From: Microbacterium testaceum
GTDB lineage: Bacteria; Actinomycetota; Actinomycetes; Actinomycetales; Microbacteriaceae
DNA: 64,000 nucleotides
Reading direction: 5' to 3'
Assembly (NCBI RefSeq): GCF_029761935.1
Contig: NZ_CP121699.1
Location: forward strand, 558,001 to 622,000
In this document: piece after piece, positions 36,971 through 44,993 of the stretch
Layout of the letters: each line of letters opens with the position of its first letter
Position numbering within the stretch: position 1 is the stretch's first letter
Position numbers and translations under genes: made by a program
Notes under the pieces: generated by a model
The model's database searches: none
What the model was told of the DNA's origin: nothing
Seen by the model: the letters and a program-made list of their open reading frames with translations, nothing else

Positions 36971-38854
36971 ATGCCCGAGAACCAGCCCCCCGAGAACGAT
37001 CCGTTCGCGGATCTCTACGGTCGCCTGCCCGACCCCCGCACCGGCGCCCGCAGCTCGCAGGAGTCCGCACCGCAGACGGATGCCGCGCCTCCGTCGCGCC
37101 GAGCAGCTCGAGAGGCCCGCCGGGCCTCGACGGAAGCGACCCCGATCATCGGGTCGGAGCAGGCCGCTCGCGCAGCGGACGAGAACACCACCCCGTCTGC
37201 CGAGGCGCCTCGCCCGACCGGATCCCTCCCCGCCGCAGCCGCGCCCGCGCCGGCCCCCCGCGCGGCCGACGAGCAGCAGGCTGCGCGCCGGATCGAGCCT
37301 TCGTCGTCGCCCCGAGCCGCCGCCTCCTCGATCCCGTCCGAGCGCGCGGCCCCCGCGGCCCGCCGATCCGAGGACGCTCCCGGTCCGCGCCGCGGCGGCG
37401 ACACCGTTCCCGGCCCCCGTCGCACGGGCGCCCCCGCCGTAGCCGGAACCCCCGCCGACGCACAGCCGGCCCGCGACACCCGGTCGGCCGCGTGGCAAGC
37501 CGCCGCCCGCCGGGCTGACACCCCGCGCGCCGCCGAGGCCCCGCGCGCCGCCGACGCCCCGCTCGCCGCCGAGGCCCCGCGCTCCGGAGCGAACGCCCGC
37601 CGCGCGGAGCCGTCGCGCGATCGCGAGCCCGTCCTCGTCGGTGCCGGCGCCGGCGCGGCCGCCTCCGCAGCGTCCGGCTCGGGCGCGGCATCCGGCTCCC
37701 TCGAAGACCTGTTCACCGGCGAGACCACCACGCAGCAGATCGGGTGGGCGCCGCAGAAACCCCCGAAGCGGCACCGGTCCGTCGGTCGCTGGATCGCCCT
37801 GGCGATCGTGCTGATCCTCGTCGGCGGTGTCGCCGGCGGCGGTATCGCGCTGTGGAACACCTACGGTGACCGCGTGCAGGCGTTCCTCGGCAACGGGGAG
37901 TCGCTCGAGTACGAGGCGGGCCAAGCCACCGGTGAGGCCCGCGTGACGATCGTGGCCGGCGACACGGGGCAGTCCGTCTCGCCCAAGCTCTTCGAGGCGG
38001 GGGTGACGAAGGCCTCCAACTCGCTCTACAAGTACATGGTCGACAACGCCGTCGGGTTCACGTTCCAGCCCGGCGTCTACAAACTGCAGCAGCAGATGAC
38101 CTCGGAGGCGGTGCTGGCCGCCCTGAAGGATCCGGCGAACAGGCTCGACAACTCCGTGCAGCTGCGCGAGGGCCTGACGCTGAAGCAGTCGCTCGACATC
38201 ATCTCCGAGCAGACGAGCATCCCGCGCGGCGATCTCGATGCGGCGGTGGCGACGCCCTCGACCTACGGGGTGACGGCTTCGACCCTCGAAGGCTGGATCT
38301 TCCCCGCCACCTACGACTTCGATGACGGCGTCACCGCCCAGCAGGTCATCGACCGCATGGTCAAGCGCACGATCGAGTCGCTCGACAAGGCCGGTGTCGC
38401 ACCCGACGACCGGGAGCGCATCCTGACGATCGCCTCGATCATCGAGCGCGAGGCGCGCAGCAGCGAAGACTTCTACAAGGTCTCGCGCGTGATCGAGAAT
38501 CGCTTGCAGCCCGACAACACCGAGACGCACGGTCTGCTGCAGATGGACTCCACCGCGCAGTACGGCGCGAACGAACTCGACGCCGGATCGTCGTCGTCGA
38601 GCGCGAACGCCCTGAACGGCGACAACCCGTACAACACGTACAAGTACCCCGGGCTGCCGGTCGGACCGATCGCCAATGCCGGAGACCTCGCGATCGATGC
38701 CGCAATGCATCCGGTCGACGGACCCTGGTACTACTTCACGACCGTGAACCTGTCGACGGGTGAGACGGTGTTCTCGACCACCTACGCCGATCAGGAGAAG
38801 GCGGTCGCGCAGTTCCAGCAGTGGTGCCGCGAGAACCCGAACGGCGGATGCTGA
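36971..38854 (+). CDS. mltG: Endolytic transglycosylase MltG with long disordered N-terminus
   Basis: 627 residues. MltG cleaves nascent glycan strands at the membrane. The first 265 residues are a cytoplasmic, Ala/Pro/Arg-rich disordered region, including imperfect repeats (AAEAPRAADAPLAAEAPR). Then a membrane helix (WIALAIVLILVGGVAGGGIAL, about 272-293), a LysM-like segment (VSPKLFEAGVTKASNSLYKYM) and the YceG domain with catalytic Glu in LTIASIIEREA and YNTYKYPGLPVGPIANAG. The catalytic part is normal; the N-terminus is much longer than in E. coli (about 340 residues total there). Confidence 0.93.
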   Translation: MPENQPPENDPFADLYGRLPDPRTGARSSQESAPQTDAAPPSRRAAREARRASTEATPIIGSEQAARAADENTTPSAEAPRPTGSLPAAAAPAPAPRAADEQQAARRIEPSSSPRAAASSIPSERAAPAARRSEDAPGPRRGGDTVPGPRRTGAPAVAGTPADAQPARDTRSAAWQAAARRADTPRAAEAPRAADAPLAAEAPRSGANARRAEPSRDREPVLVGAGAGAAASAASGSGAASGSLEDLFTGETTTQQIGWAPQKPPKRHRSVGRWIALAIVLILVGGVAGGGIALWNTYGDRVQAFLGNGESLEYEAGQATGEARVTIVAGDTGQSVSPKLFEAGVTKASNSLYKYMVDNAVGFTFQPGVYKLQQQMTSEAVLAALKDPANRLDNSVQLREGLTLKQSLDIISEQTSIPRGDLDAAVATPSTYGVTASTLEGWIFPATYDFDDGVTAQQVIDRMVKRTIESLDKAGVAPDDRERILTIASIIEREARSSEDFYKVSRVIENRLQPDNTETHGLLQMDSTAQYGANELDAGSSSSSANALNGDNPYNTYKYPGLPVGPIANAGDLAIDAAMHPVDGPWYYFTTVNLSTGETVFSTTYADQEKAVAQFQQWCRENPNGGC

Positions 38855-39684
38855 CCGCCCCACGCCGCCTCGCCGTCTGGGGCGACCCGATCGCGCACTC
38901 GCGGTCGCCCCGGCTGCACGCGTCCGCGTACAACGTCCTCGAGCTCGATTGGGAGTACGGGCGCAGGCAGGTGGACGAGGCGGGCTTCGAGAGTGCCTGG
39001 CGGAGCCTGGATGCCGACTGGCGCGGCCTCTCGCTCACTATGCCGCTCAAGCACGCCGCCGCGCGCGACGCGATCTCGCTCGACGACGATGCGCGCCTCA
39101 CCGGCGCCGTCAACACCTTCCTGCTGAGCGAGGATGGACCCCGCGGCTTCAACACCGACGTGGGCGGCCTCGCGCGGGCACTGGACGAGTTCGGGGTGCG
39201 GGAGCCCGACGCCATCCGCGTGCTCGGTGCGGGGGCCACCGCGACCTCCGCGGTCGTCGCGGCCGCCCGCGCCGGTGCCCGGACCGTCGAGGTGCGCGCC
39301 CGCCGTCCCGACGCCGCCGCGCCGATCGCCGCTCTCGGCGACGCCCTGGGCGTGGCGATCCGGGTCGCCGCTCTGGATCAACCGCCCCTGGCACCCGTCG
39401 ACGCCACCATCGCGGCTCTGCCCGGGGGCACCGACCTCGGCCGCGTCGCCGACGATCTGGCATCCGTCTCGGGTCCGCTCGTCGACGTCGTCTACGGGGG
39501 CTGGCCGACCCCACTCGCCCGGGCGTGGGAGCGCGCGGAAGGGGAGGCGCACGACGGTCTCGCGATGCTTCTGCACCAGGCCCTGCTGCAAGTGCGCGTC
39601 TTCGTCGGGGGAGACCCCGGGGTCGCCGTCGAGCGCGAGGCCGAGGTGCTGGCCGCAATGCGCACCGCGCTCATGGGAGACTAG
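38848..39684 (+). CDS. aroE: Shikimate dehydrogenase
   Basis: 278 residues, fourth step of the chorismate branch after DHQ dehydratase. Substrate site [12 protein letters not shown] and LTMPLKHAA (catalytic Lys), [18 protein letters not shown] (catalytic Asp), nucleotide fold [15 protein letters not shown]. The Gly-rich loop reads GAGATA, somewhat unlike the usual GAGGAA, which could affect cofactor preference. Start ATG 38848 lies 7 nt inside mltG. Confidence 0.93.
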   Translation: MLTAPRRLAVWGDPIAHSRSPRLHASAYNVLELDWEYGRRQVDEAGFESAWRSLDADWRGLSLTMPLKHAAARDAISLDDDARLTGAVNTFLLSEDGPRGFNTDVGGLARALDEFGVREPDAIRVLGAGATATSAVVAAARAGARTVEVRARRPDAAAPIAALGDALGVAIRVAALDQPPLAPVDATIAALPGGTDLGRVADDLASVSGPLVDVVYGGWPTPLARAWERAEGEAHDGLAMLLHQALLQVRVFVGGDPGVAVEREAEVLAAMRTALMGD

Positions 39685-39688
39685 GACC

Positions 39689-40915
39689 ATGCTTCGCGTT
39701 CTCACCGCCGGCGAGTCCCACGGCCCCGAGCTGATCGCCCTCATGGAAGGGATGCCGGCCGGCGTCCCCATCTCTTCGGCTCAGATCCGCGCCGAACTCG
39801 CGCGTCGTCGCCTGGGCTACGGCCGGGGCTCGCGCATGAAGTTCGAAGAAGACGAGCTGTCACTGTCGACCGGCATCGTGCACGGCTTCACGATCGGCAG
39901 CCCCATCGCGTTGCGCATCGGCAACACCGAGTGGCCCAAGTGGACCGAGGTGATGAGCCCCGAGCCCGTCGAGCTCTCCGACCGCTCGCGCGGCCGCGGA
40001 GCCGCTCTCACGCGCCCGCGTCCCGGTCACGCCGACCTCGTCGGCATGCAGAAGTACGGCTTCGACGAGGCCCGACCGATCCTCGAGCGGGCCTCGGCCC
40101 GCGAGACCGCCGCCCGCGTCGCCCTCGGCGCCGTCGCGCGGTCGTTCCTGAACGAACTCGGCATCCGTCTGGTCAGCCACACGCTCTCGATCGGTCCCGT
40201 CCGCGTCCCCGACGACGCGGAGTTCCCGACGCCCGACGACGTCGACCGTCTCGACGCCGATCCGCTGCGCTGCTTCCACGCCGAGACGAGTGCCGCGATG
40301 GTCGCCGAGGTCGACGACGCGAAGAAGGCCGGCGACACGCTCGGCGGCGTCGTCGAGGTCCTCGCCTACGGCGTCCCGCCCGGACTCGGCTCCCACGTGC
40401 AGTGGGATCGTCGACTGGATGCCAAGCTCGCTCAGGCCCTCATGAGCATCCAGGCGATCAAGGGCGTCGAGGTCGGCGACGGCTTCCTCACCACGACCCG
40501 CCGCGGATCGCAGGCGCACGACGAGCTCTTCGTCACGGGCGACGGGATCACGCGGTCGTCCGATCGCGCGGGCGGCACCGAGGGCGGCATGTCGACCGGC
40601 ACCGTGCTGCGCGTGCGCGCCGGCATGAAGCCGATCGCGACGATCCCCAAGGCCCTGCGCACGGTCGACGTCGCCACGGGCGACACCGCCGCCGCGCATC
40701 ACCAGCGCTCCGACGTCTGCGCGGTCCCCGCCGCCGGCGTCGTGGCCGAGGCCATGGTCGCGATCACCCTCGCCGACGCCGTCCTCGAGAAGTTCGGCGG
40801 CGACAACATCGTCGAGACCCGCCGCAACGTCGAGACCTACCTCGCGAACCTGCCCGAGACGCTGCGCACGACCGACGCGTCCGACGCGGCGCTCCTCGCG
40901 CATGACCTCGCCTGA
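39689..40915 (+). CDS. aroC: Chorismate synthase
   Basis: 408 residues, FMN-dependent final step of the shikimate pathway. Signatures: [18 protein letters not shown] at the N-terminus, [39 protein letters not shown], and [20 protein letters not shown] at the end. Start ATG 39689 follows the aroE stop by 4 nt. It overlaps aroK by 14 nt. Confidence 0.97.
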   Translation: MLRVLTAGESHGPELIALMEGMPAGVPISSAQIRAELARRRLGYGRGSRMKFEEDELSLSTGIVHGFTIGSPIALRIGNTEWPKWTEVMSPEPVELSDRSRGRGAALTRPRPGHADLVGMQKYGFDEARPILERASARETAARVALGAVARSFLNELGIRLVSHTLSIGPVRVPDDAEFPTPDDVDRLDADPLRCFHAETSAAMVAEVDDAKKAGDTLGGVVEVLAYGVPPGLGSHVQWDRRLDAKLAQALMSIQAIKGVEVGDGFLTTTRRGSQAHDELFVTGDGITRSSDRAGGTEGGMSTGTVLRVRAGMKPIATIPKALRTVDVATGDTAAAHHQRSDVCAVPAAGVVAEAMVAITLADAVLEKFGGDNIVETRRNVETYLANLPETLRTTDASDAALLAHDLA

Positions 40916-41456
40916 CGCCGCTTCCGAGACCGCGTCCGCGGGTCCCGCCGTCGTGCTCATCGGGCCGATGGGGGCGGGAAAGACGAGCGTGGGCCGTCGC
41001 GTGGCGCGCGCGCTCGGAACGCCGTTCACCGACACCGACAAGCTCGTCGTGCGCGACCACGGTCCGATCCCGGCACTGTTCGTCGCCCACGGCGAACCGC
41101 ACTTCCGCGCCCTGGAGCGCGACGCGGTCGTCGAGGCCCTGGCCCGCGGCGGTGTCGTGGCGCTCGGCGGGGGAGCAGTGCTCGACCCGCTGACGCGCGA
41201 ACGCCTGCGCGAGCATCACGTCGTGCTGCTGACGGTGGCGCCGCATGTCGTGGCATCCCGGATCCACGGCGACGAGCGACCGTTGCTCGGCGGAGAAGAC
41301 CCCGTCGCGCGCTGGCAGCGCATCTTCGACGAGCGCCGACCCGTCTACGAGCAGACGGCCGACATCGCATTCGACACCTCGTCCGGCCCCCTCTCGCGGG
41401 TCGTGGACGACATCGTGGCCTGGGCACGCCGTGTGCCGGCCGGAGAGACGGCATGA
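40902..41456 (+). CDS. aroK: Shikimate kinase
   Basis: 184 residues. P-loop [15 protein letters not shown], shikimate-binding Asp in [16 protein letters not shown] (Gly triad), lid [31 protein letters not shown]. It phosphorylates shikimate. The first 15 residues are a non-conserved Ala/Ser stretch. Start lies within aroC and end overlaps aroB (ATGA). Confidence 0.95.
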   Translation: MTSPDAASETASAGPAVVLIGPMGAGKTSVGRRVARALGTPFTDTDKLVVRDHGPIPALFVAHGEPHFRALERDAVVEALARGGVVALGGGAVLDPLTRERLREHHVVLLTVAPHVVASRIHGDERPLLGGEDPVARWQRIFDERRPVYEQTADIAFDTSSGPLSRVVDDIVAWARRVPAGETA

Positions 41457-42529
41457 CCGACACCACCACCATCAGCGTCGCCGGTGACCCCGGCTACGAC
41501 ATCACGATCGGTCGGGGCCTGCTCGCCTCGCTCGGCGAGACGCTTCCCGCGGGGGCGCAGAAGGTGCTCGTCGTGCACCCGCCGACCCTCGCGAAGCAAG
41601 CCGAGGAGCTGCGGGCGCAGCTGATGGGAGACCGGCAGGTGCTGCTCGCCGAGATCCCCGACGCCGAGGCCGGAAAACGCGTCGAGGTCGCGGCCTTCTG
41701 CTGGCAGGTCATGGGCCAGGCCGACTTCACCCGTACCGACGTCGTCGTCGGTTTCGGCGGGGGAGCGGTCACCGACCTCGCGGGCTTCGTCGCGGCGACC
41801 TGGCTGCGCGGCGTCGCACTCGTGCAGGTTCCCACGACCGTGCTCGGAATGGTGGATGCCGCGGTGGGCGGCAAGACCGGCATCAACACCGCCGAGGGAA
41901 AGAACCTCGTCGGCGCGTTCTGGCCCCCGGTCGCCGTGGTGTGCGACCTCGACCTGCTCGACACGCTGTCGAAGAACGAGGCGACCGCCGGGTTCGCCGA
42001 GGTGGTGAAGGCGGGCTTCATCTGGCATCCCGAGATCCTCGACCTCATCGAGGCCGACCCCGAGGGGATCGTCGATCCGCGCGGAGACGGCTTCCGCCGC
42101 TGCGTCGAGCTCGCGATCGACATGAAGGCGCGCGTCGTCGGCGAGGACCTGCGCGAGGCCGGGCTGCGCGAGGTGCTGAACTACGGCCACACGCTCGGCC
42201 ACGCGATCGAGCACGCCGAGCGCTACCGCTGGCGCCACGGCGCGGCGATCTCGGTCGGCATGGTGTTCGCGGCCGAGCTGTCGCGCCTCGCGGGCCGCCT
42301 GTCCGACGACGTCGCCCAGCGCCACCGCACGGTGCTCGAGTCGCTCGGCCTTCCGACGACCTACCGCGCCGGGGCGTTCCAGACGCTCAAGGCGACCATG
42401 CAGCGCGACAAGAAGAGCCGCGGCAGCATGCTGCGCTTCATCGTGCTCGACGACCTCGCCCGCCCGACGGTGCTGCAGGCGCCCGACGAGTCGCTGCTGT
42501 TCGCGGCGTACCAGGAGGTCGGTGCGTGA
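41453..42529 (+). CDS. aroB: 3-dehydroquinate synthase
   Basis: 358 residues, second step of the shikimate pathway. NAD site [44 protein letters not shown], zinc/catalytic motifs [10 protein letters not shown] and [16 protein letters not shown], and the C-terminal KRDKKSRG-like [13 protein letters not shown]. Coupled to aroK by ATGA. The final codons contain an AGGAGG (42513-42518) that serves the next small ORF. Confidence 0.97.
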   Translation: MTDTTTISVAGDPGYDITIGRGLLASLGETLPAGAQKVLVVHPPTLAKQAEELRAQLMGDRQVLLAEIPDAEAGKRVEVAAFCWQVMGQADFTRTDVVVGFGGGAVTDLAGFVAATWLRGVALVQVPTTVLGMVDAAVGGKTGINTAEGKNLVGAFWPPVAVVCDLDLLDTLSKNEATAGFAEVVKAGFIWHPEILDLIEADPEGIVDPRGDGFRRCVELAIDMKARVVGEDLREAGLREVLNYGHTLGHAIEHAERYRWRHGAAISVGMVFAAELSRLAGRLSDDVAQRHRTVLESLGLPTTYRAGAFQTLKATMQRDKKSRGSMLRFIVLDDLARPTVLQAPDESLLFAAYQEVGA

Positions 42530-42639
42530 GCACCGCCCGACGGGGGACACCCGTCGACAACGCTCCGGTCGTCAACCGCAACCGGACGCGGGTGGGACGC
42601 GCCCCACGCCCTGCACCCACGGTCGGGGTGCGGAAGTGA
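42526..42639 (+). CDS. 37-codon ORF wedged between aroB and the acetyltransferase
   Basis: A short frame from GTG 42526 to TGA 42639. It has a perfect AGGAGG with 7-nt spacing, overlaps the aroB stop in a GTGA, and its own stop overlaps the start of the GNAT gene in another GTGA. The predicted peptide is basic and probably unfolded ([16 protein letters not shown], ending PTVGVRK). It could be a translated coupling peptide or the out-of-frame remnant of a longer N-terminus of the GNAT gene. No similarity recognised. Confidence 0.5.
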   Translation: MSTARRGTPVDNAPVVNRNRTRVGRAPRPAPTVGVRK

Positions 42640-43175
42640 CCATCGGCGTGCGCCGGGTGCGCGCGGACGAAGGCGCACGCGTGCGCGAACTGCGGCTGCG
42701 CGCGGTAAGCGACCCGGTGGCATCCATCGCTTTCCTCACCACCCGCGAGCAGGAGCTCGAGCGCGACCCCGAGTTCTGGCACGAACGCGCCGCCGGCGGA
42801 GCCTCCGGCGGCTCGACGGCGATGTTCGTGGCCGAGGACGGCGACACGTGGGTCGGGTCGGTGACCGTGCTCGTGCGTCGCGCGGGCGAGATCGACCACA
42901 CCGGGCGGAGGCTGCCCCAGGGCCGCGCCGACGTCGTGGGCGTCTACGTTGCGCCCGAAGCGCGGGGCAGCGGCGCGATCGACGCTCTGCTCGACGCCGC
43001 CGCGCGGTGGTCGGCCGAGCAGGGCTTCGAGTCGCTGTCGCTCGACGTGCACGTCGACAACCACCGCGCCCAGGCCGTATATCGTCGCGCCGGATTCGTC
43101 GCGACGGGTGAGACCTTTTACGGCCCCATCGGCGCCGAGCTCGCGATGAGCAGGTCTCTGCGCACATCGGACTGA
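42636..43175 (+). CDS. GNAT family N-acetyltransferase
   Basis: 179 residues. Acetyl-CoA binding motif A is VVGVYVAPEARGSGAIDALLDAAARW; motif B region LSLDVHVDNHRAQAVYRRAGFVATGETFYG. The acceptor substrate is unknown. The start GTG 42636 has no good ribosome binding site of its own and lies in a GTGA with the 37-codon ORF, so it probably depends on reinitiation. An acetyltransferase inside the aro cluster is not a pathway enzyme. Confidence 0.83.
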   Translation: MTIGVRRVRADEGARVRELRLRAVSDPVASIAFLTTREQELERDPEFWHERAAGGASGGSTAMFVAEDGDTWVGSVTVLVRRAGEIDHTGRRLPQGRADVVGVYVAPEARGSGAIDALLDAAARWSAEQGFESLSLDVHVDNHRAQAVYRRAGFVATGETFYGPIGAELAMSRSLRTSD

Positions 43176-43208
43176 GCGCGCAGGGCCGGCGCTGATAACG
43201 TGCCGAGC

Positions 43209-43667
43209 ATGACCACGCCCCGCCGCCTGCTGCTCGTCAACGGCCCGAACCTCAACCTGCTCGGCACCCGGCAGCCCGAGATTTACGGCCGCGACACCCT
43301 CGCCGACGTCGAGCGCGTGACGAGCGAGGCAGCGGCCCGTCACGGCCTCGAGGTGCGCGCCGTTCAGAGCAACCACGAGGGCGTGCTGATCGACGAGATC
43401 CACGCCGCGCGGCTCGACTGCGCCGGGATCGTCATCAACGCCGGAGGGCTGACGCACACCTCCGTGTCGTTGCGCGATGCGCTGGCATCCGTCGACCTCC
43501 CCGTCGCCGAAGTGCACATCTCGAACATCCTCGAGCGCGAGAGCTTCCGACACTTCTCGTACATCCACGACGTCGCCGCGGTGCACGTCATCGGAGAGGG
43601 AGTGCCCGGATACGCGCGCGCCGTCGACCTCCTCGTCGAGGTGATCTCGGGTCGCGCAGACGGCTGA
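43209..43667 (+). CDS. aroQ: 3-dehydroquinate dehydratase, type II
   Basis: 152 residues, dodecameric type II enzyme, third step of the shikimate pathway. LLVNGPNLNLLGTRQPEIYG (with the active-site Tyr), VQSNHEGVLIDEIHAA, INAGGLTHTSVSLRDAL, EVHISNILERESFRHFSYI. ATG 43209 is preceded at 7 nt by TAACGT, so a leaderless transcript is likely; this separates it from the upstream operon. Confidence 0.95.
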   Translation: MTTPRRLLLVNGPNLNLLGTRQPEIYGRDTLADVERVTSEAAARHGLEVRAVQSNHEGVLIDEIHAARLDCAGIVINAGGLTHTSVSLRDALASVDLPVAEVHISNILERESFRHFSYIHDVAAVHVIGEGVPGYARAVDLLVEVISGRADG

Positions 43668-43681
43668 CGGCGGGGATCGCG

Positions 43682-43687
43682 TAGACT
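43682..43687 (+). promoter_or_regulatory. Putative -10 box of efp-nusB
   Basis: TAGACT, about 52 nt before the efp ATG; predicts a leader of roughly 46 nt. Confidence 0.5.
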
Positions 43688-43739
43688 CTGACGTCGGGCT
43701 CTCGCCCACTTCGACTCACGAAACGGAATATCGGCACTC

Positions 43740-44300
43740 ATGGCATCCACCGCAGACATCAAGAACGGCGTCGTCCTGAACATCGACGGTCAGCTCTGGA
43801 GCGTCGTGGAGTTCCAGCACGTCAAGCCCGGAAAGGGCGGCGCGTTCGTCCGCACGAAGCTGAAGAACGTCATGAGCGGCAAGGTCGTCGACAAGACCTT
43901 CAACGCCGGCGCCAAGATCGAGACCGAGAACGTCGATCGCCGCGACTTTACGTACCTGTACAACGACGGCGACGGCTTCGTGTTCATGGACGTCGCCGAC
44001 TACGACCAGATCACGGTCGGCGCCGCCACCGTCGGCGACGCCGCGAACTTCCTGCTCGAGAACCAGCAGGTGCAGATCGCCCTCAACAACGGCAACCCCC
44101 TCTACGTCGAGATGCCGCCGTCCGTCATCCTCGAGGTGACCTACACCGAGCCCGGCCTGCAGGGCGACCGTTCGTCGGCCGGCACCAAGCCCGCCACCGT
44201 CGAGACCGGCTACGAGATGCAGGTTCCCCTGTTCCTCGAGACCGGCACGAAGATCAAGGTCGACACTCGCACCGGCGAGTACCTCGGCCGCATCAGCTGA
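43740..44300 (+). CDS. efp: Elongation factor P
   Basis: 186 residues, three beta-barrel domains. The tip loop [15 protein letters not shown] has a Lys where E. coli carries its modified lysine; [30 protein letters not shown] is the conserved C-terminal domain. EF-P relieves ribosome stalling on polyproline. No epmA/epmB is nearby. Weak ribosome binding site (ACGGAAT). Confidence 0.97.
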   Translation: MASTADIKNGVVLNIDGQLWSVVEFQHVKPGKGGAFVRTKLKNVMSGKVVDKTFNAGAKIETENVDRRDFTYLYNDGDGFVFMDVADYDQITVGAATVGDAANFLLENQQVQIALNNGNPLYVEMPPSVILEVTYTEPGLQGDRSSAGTKPATVETGYEMQVPLFLETGTKIKVDTRTGEYLGRIS

Positions 44301-44302
44301 CC

Positions 44303-44713
44303 TTGAGCGCCCGTACAAAAGCGCGCAAGCGCGCCCTCGACATCCTCTTCCAGGCAGACGTCCGCGGCGAAGAACTCGCGATCATGCTCGCCACTGAGGC
44401 CAAGCGCGCCGCCTCCGAACCCGCCCGCGAGGCCTCGTGGCTCTACGCCCGCGACATCGTCGACGGAGTGATCGACAACCGCGACGCGATCGACGAGCAG
44501 ATCACCACGTTCGCGAAGGACTGGTCGTTGCAGCGCATGCCCGCCGTCGACCGCGCGCTGCTGCGCATGGGGACGTGGGAGATCCTCTACAACGACGAGG
44601 TCCCCACCGCCGTCGCGATCGACGAAGCGGTGGAGCTCGCGAAGGAGTTCTCGACCGACGACTCCGGTTCGTTCGTGCACGGCGTGCTGGCGCGGATCGC
44701 GCGCTCGTCCTGA
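44303..44713 (+). CDS. nusB: Transcription antitermination factor NusB (TTG start)
   Basis: 136 residues, all-helical. ARTKARKRALDILFQADVRG at the N-terminus, [21 protein letters not shown], then VPTAVAIDEAVELAKEFSTDDSGSFVHGVL. It binds boxA RNA with NusE. The only sensible start is TTG 44303, 2 nt after the efp stop, without a clear Shine-Dalgarno, so it is coupled to efp. Confidence 0.93.
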   Translation: MSARTKARKRALDILFQADVRGEELAIMLATEAKRAASEPAREASWLYARDIVDGVIDNRDAIDEQITTFAKDWSLQRMPAVDRALLRMGTWEILYNDEVPTAVAIDEAVELAKEFSTDDSGSFVHGVLARIARSS

Positions 44714-44810
44714 CCCGAGTCGACGTGTCCCGACGCGGCCCCGACTCCCGGTCGGCGGTCGCGTCGCGTCGTTTCCCGGGCGGGGCGGATGCCGTGTGCG
44801 CGCGGATCGG

Positions 44811-44993
44811 TAGACTGGCGGTGGGTCGCAGAGTTCGGCTAAGTCGCGATTCTTCGTCTATGGACGCTGTCGGGGCCGAAGACAGCGAAAAGCGCGCGTT
44901 CACGCGCGTCAAGACAGTTTGTGCGTGTGGCGGGGGCCGGTGCGCGCCGCGCGGGCGGGCGCCGACGTCGGAGGTCCGGGGAAGGATCGCGGC
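44811..44993 (+). promoter_or_regulatory. Promoter and hairpin leader of the SNF2 gene
   Basis: TAGACT (44811-44816) predicts a leader of about 170 nt. Two perfect hairpins lie in it: CGCTGTC/GACAGCG (44865-44871, 44881-44887) and CGCGCG-TTCA-CGCGCG (44893-44908). Short frames in the leader have no ribosome binding site that convinces me. An attenuator, sRNA or protein-binding leader is possible. Confidence 0.5.
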
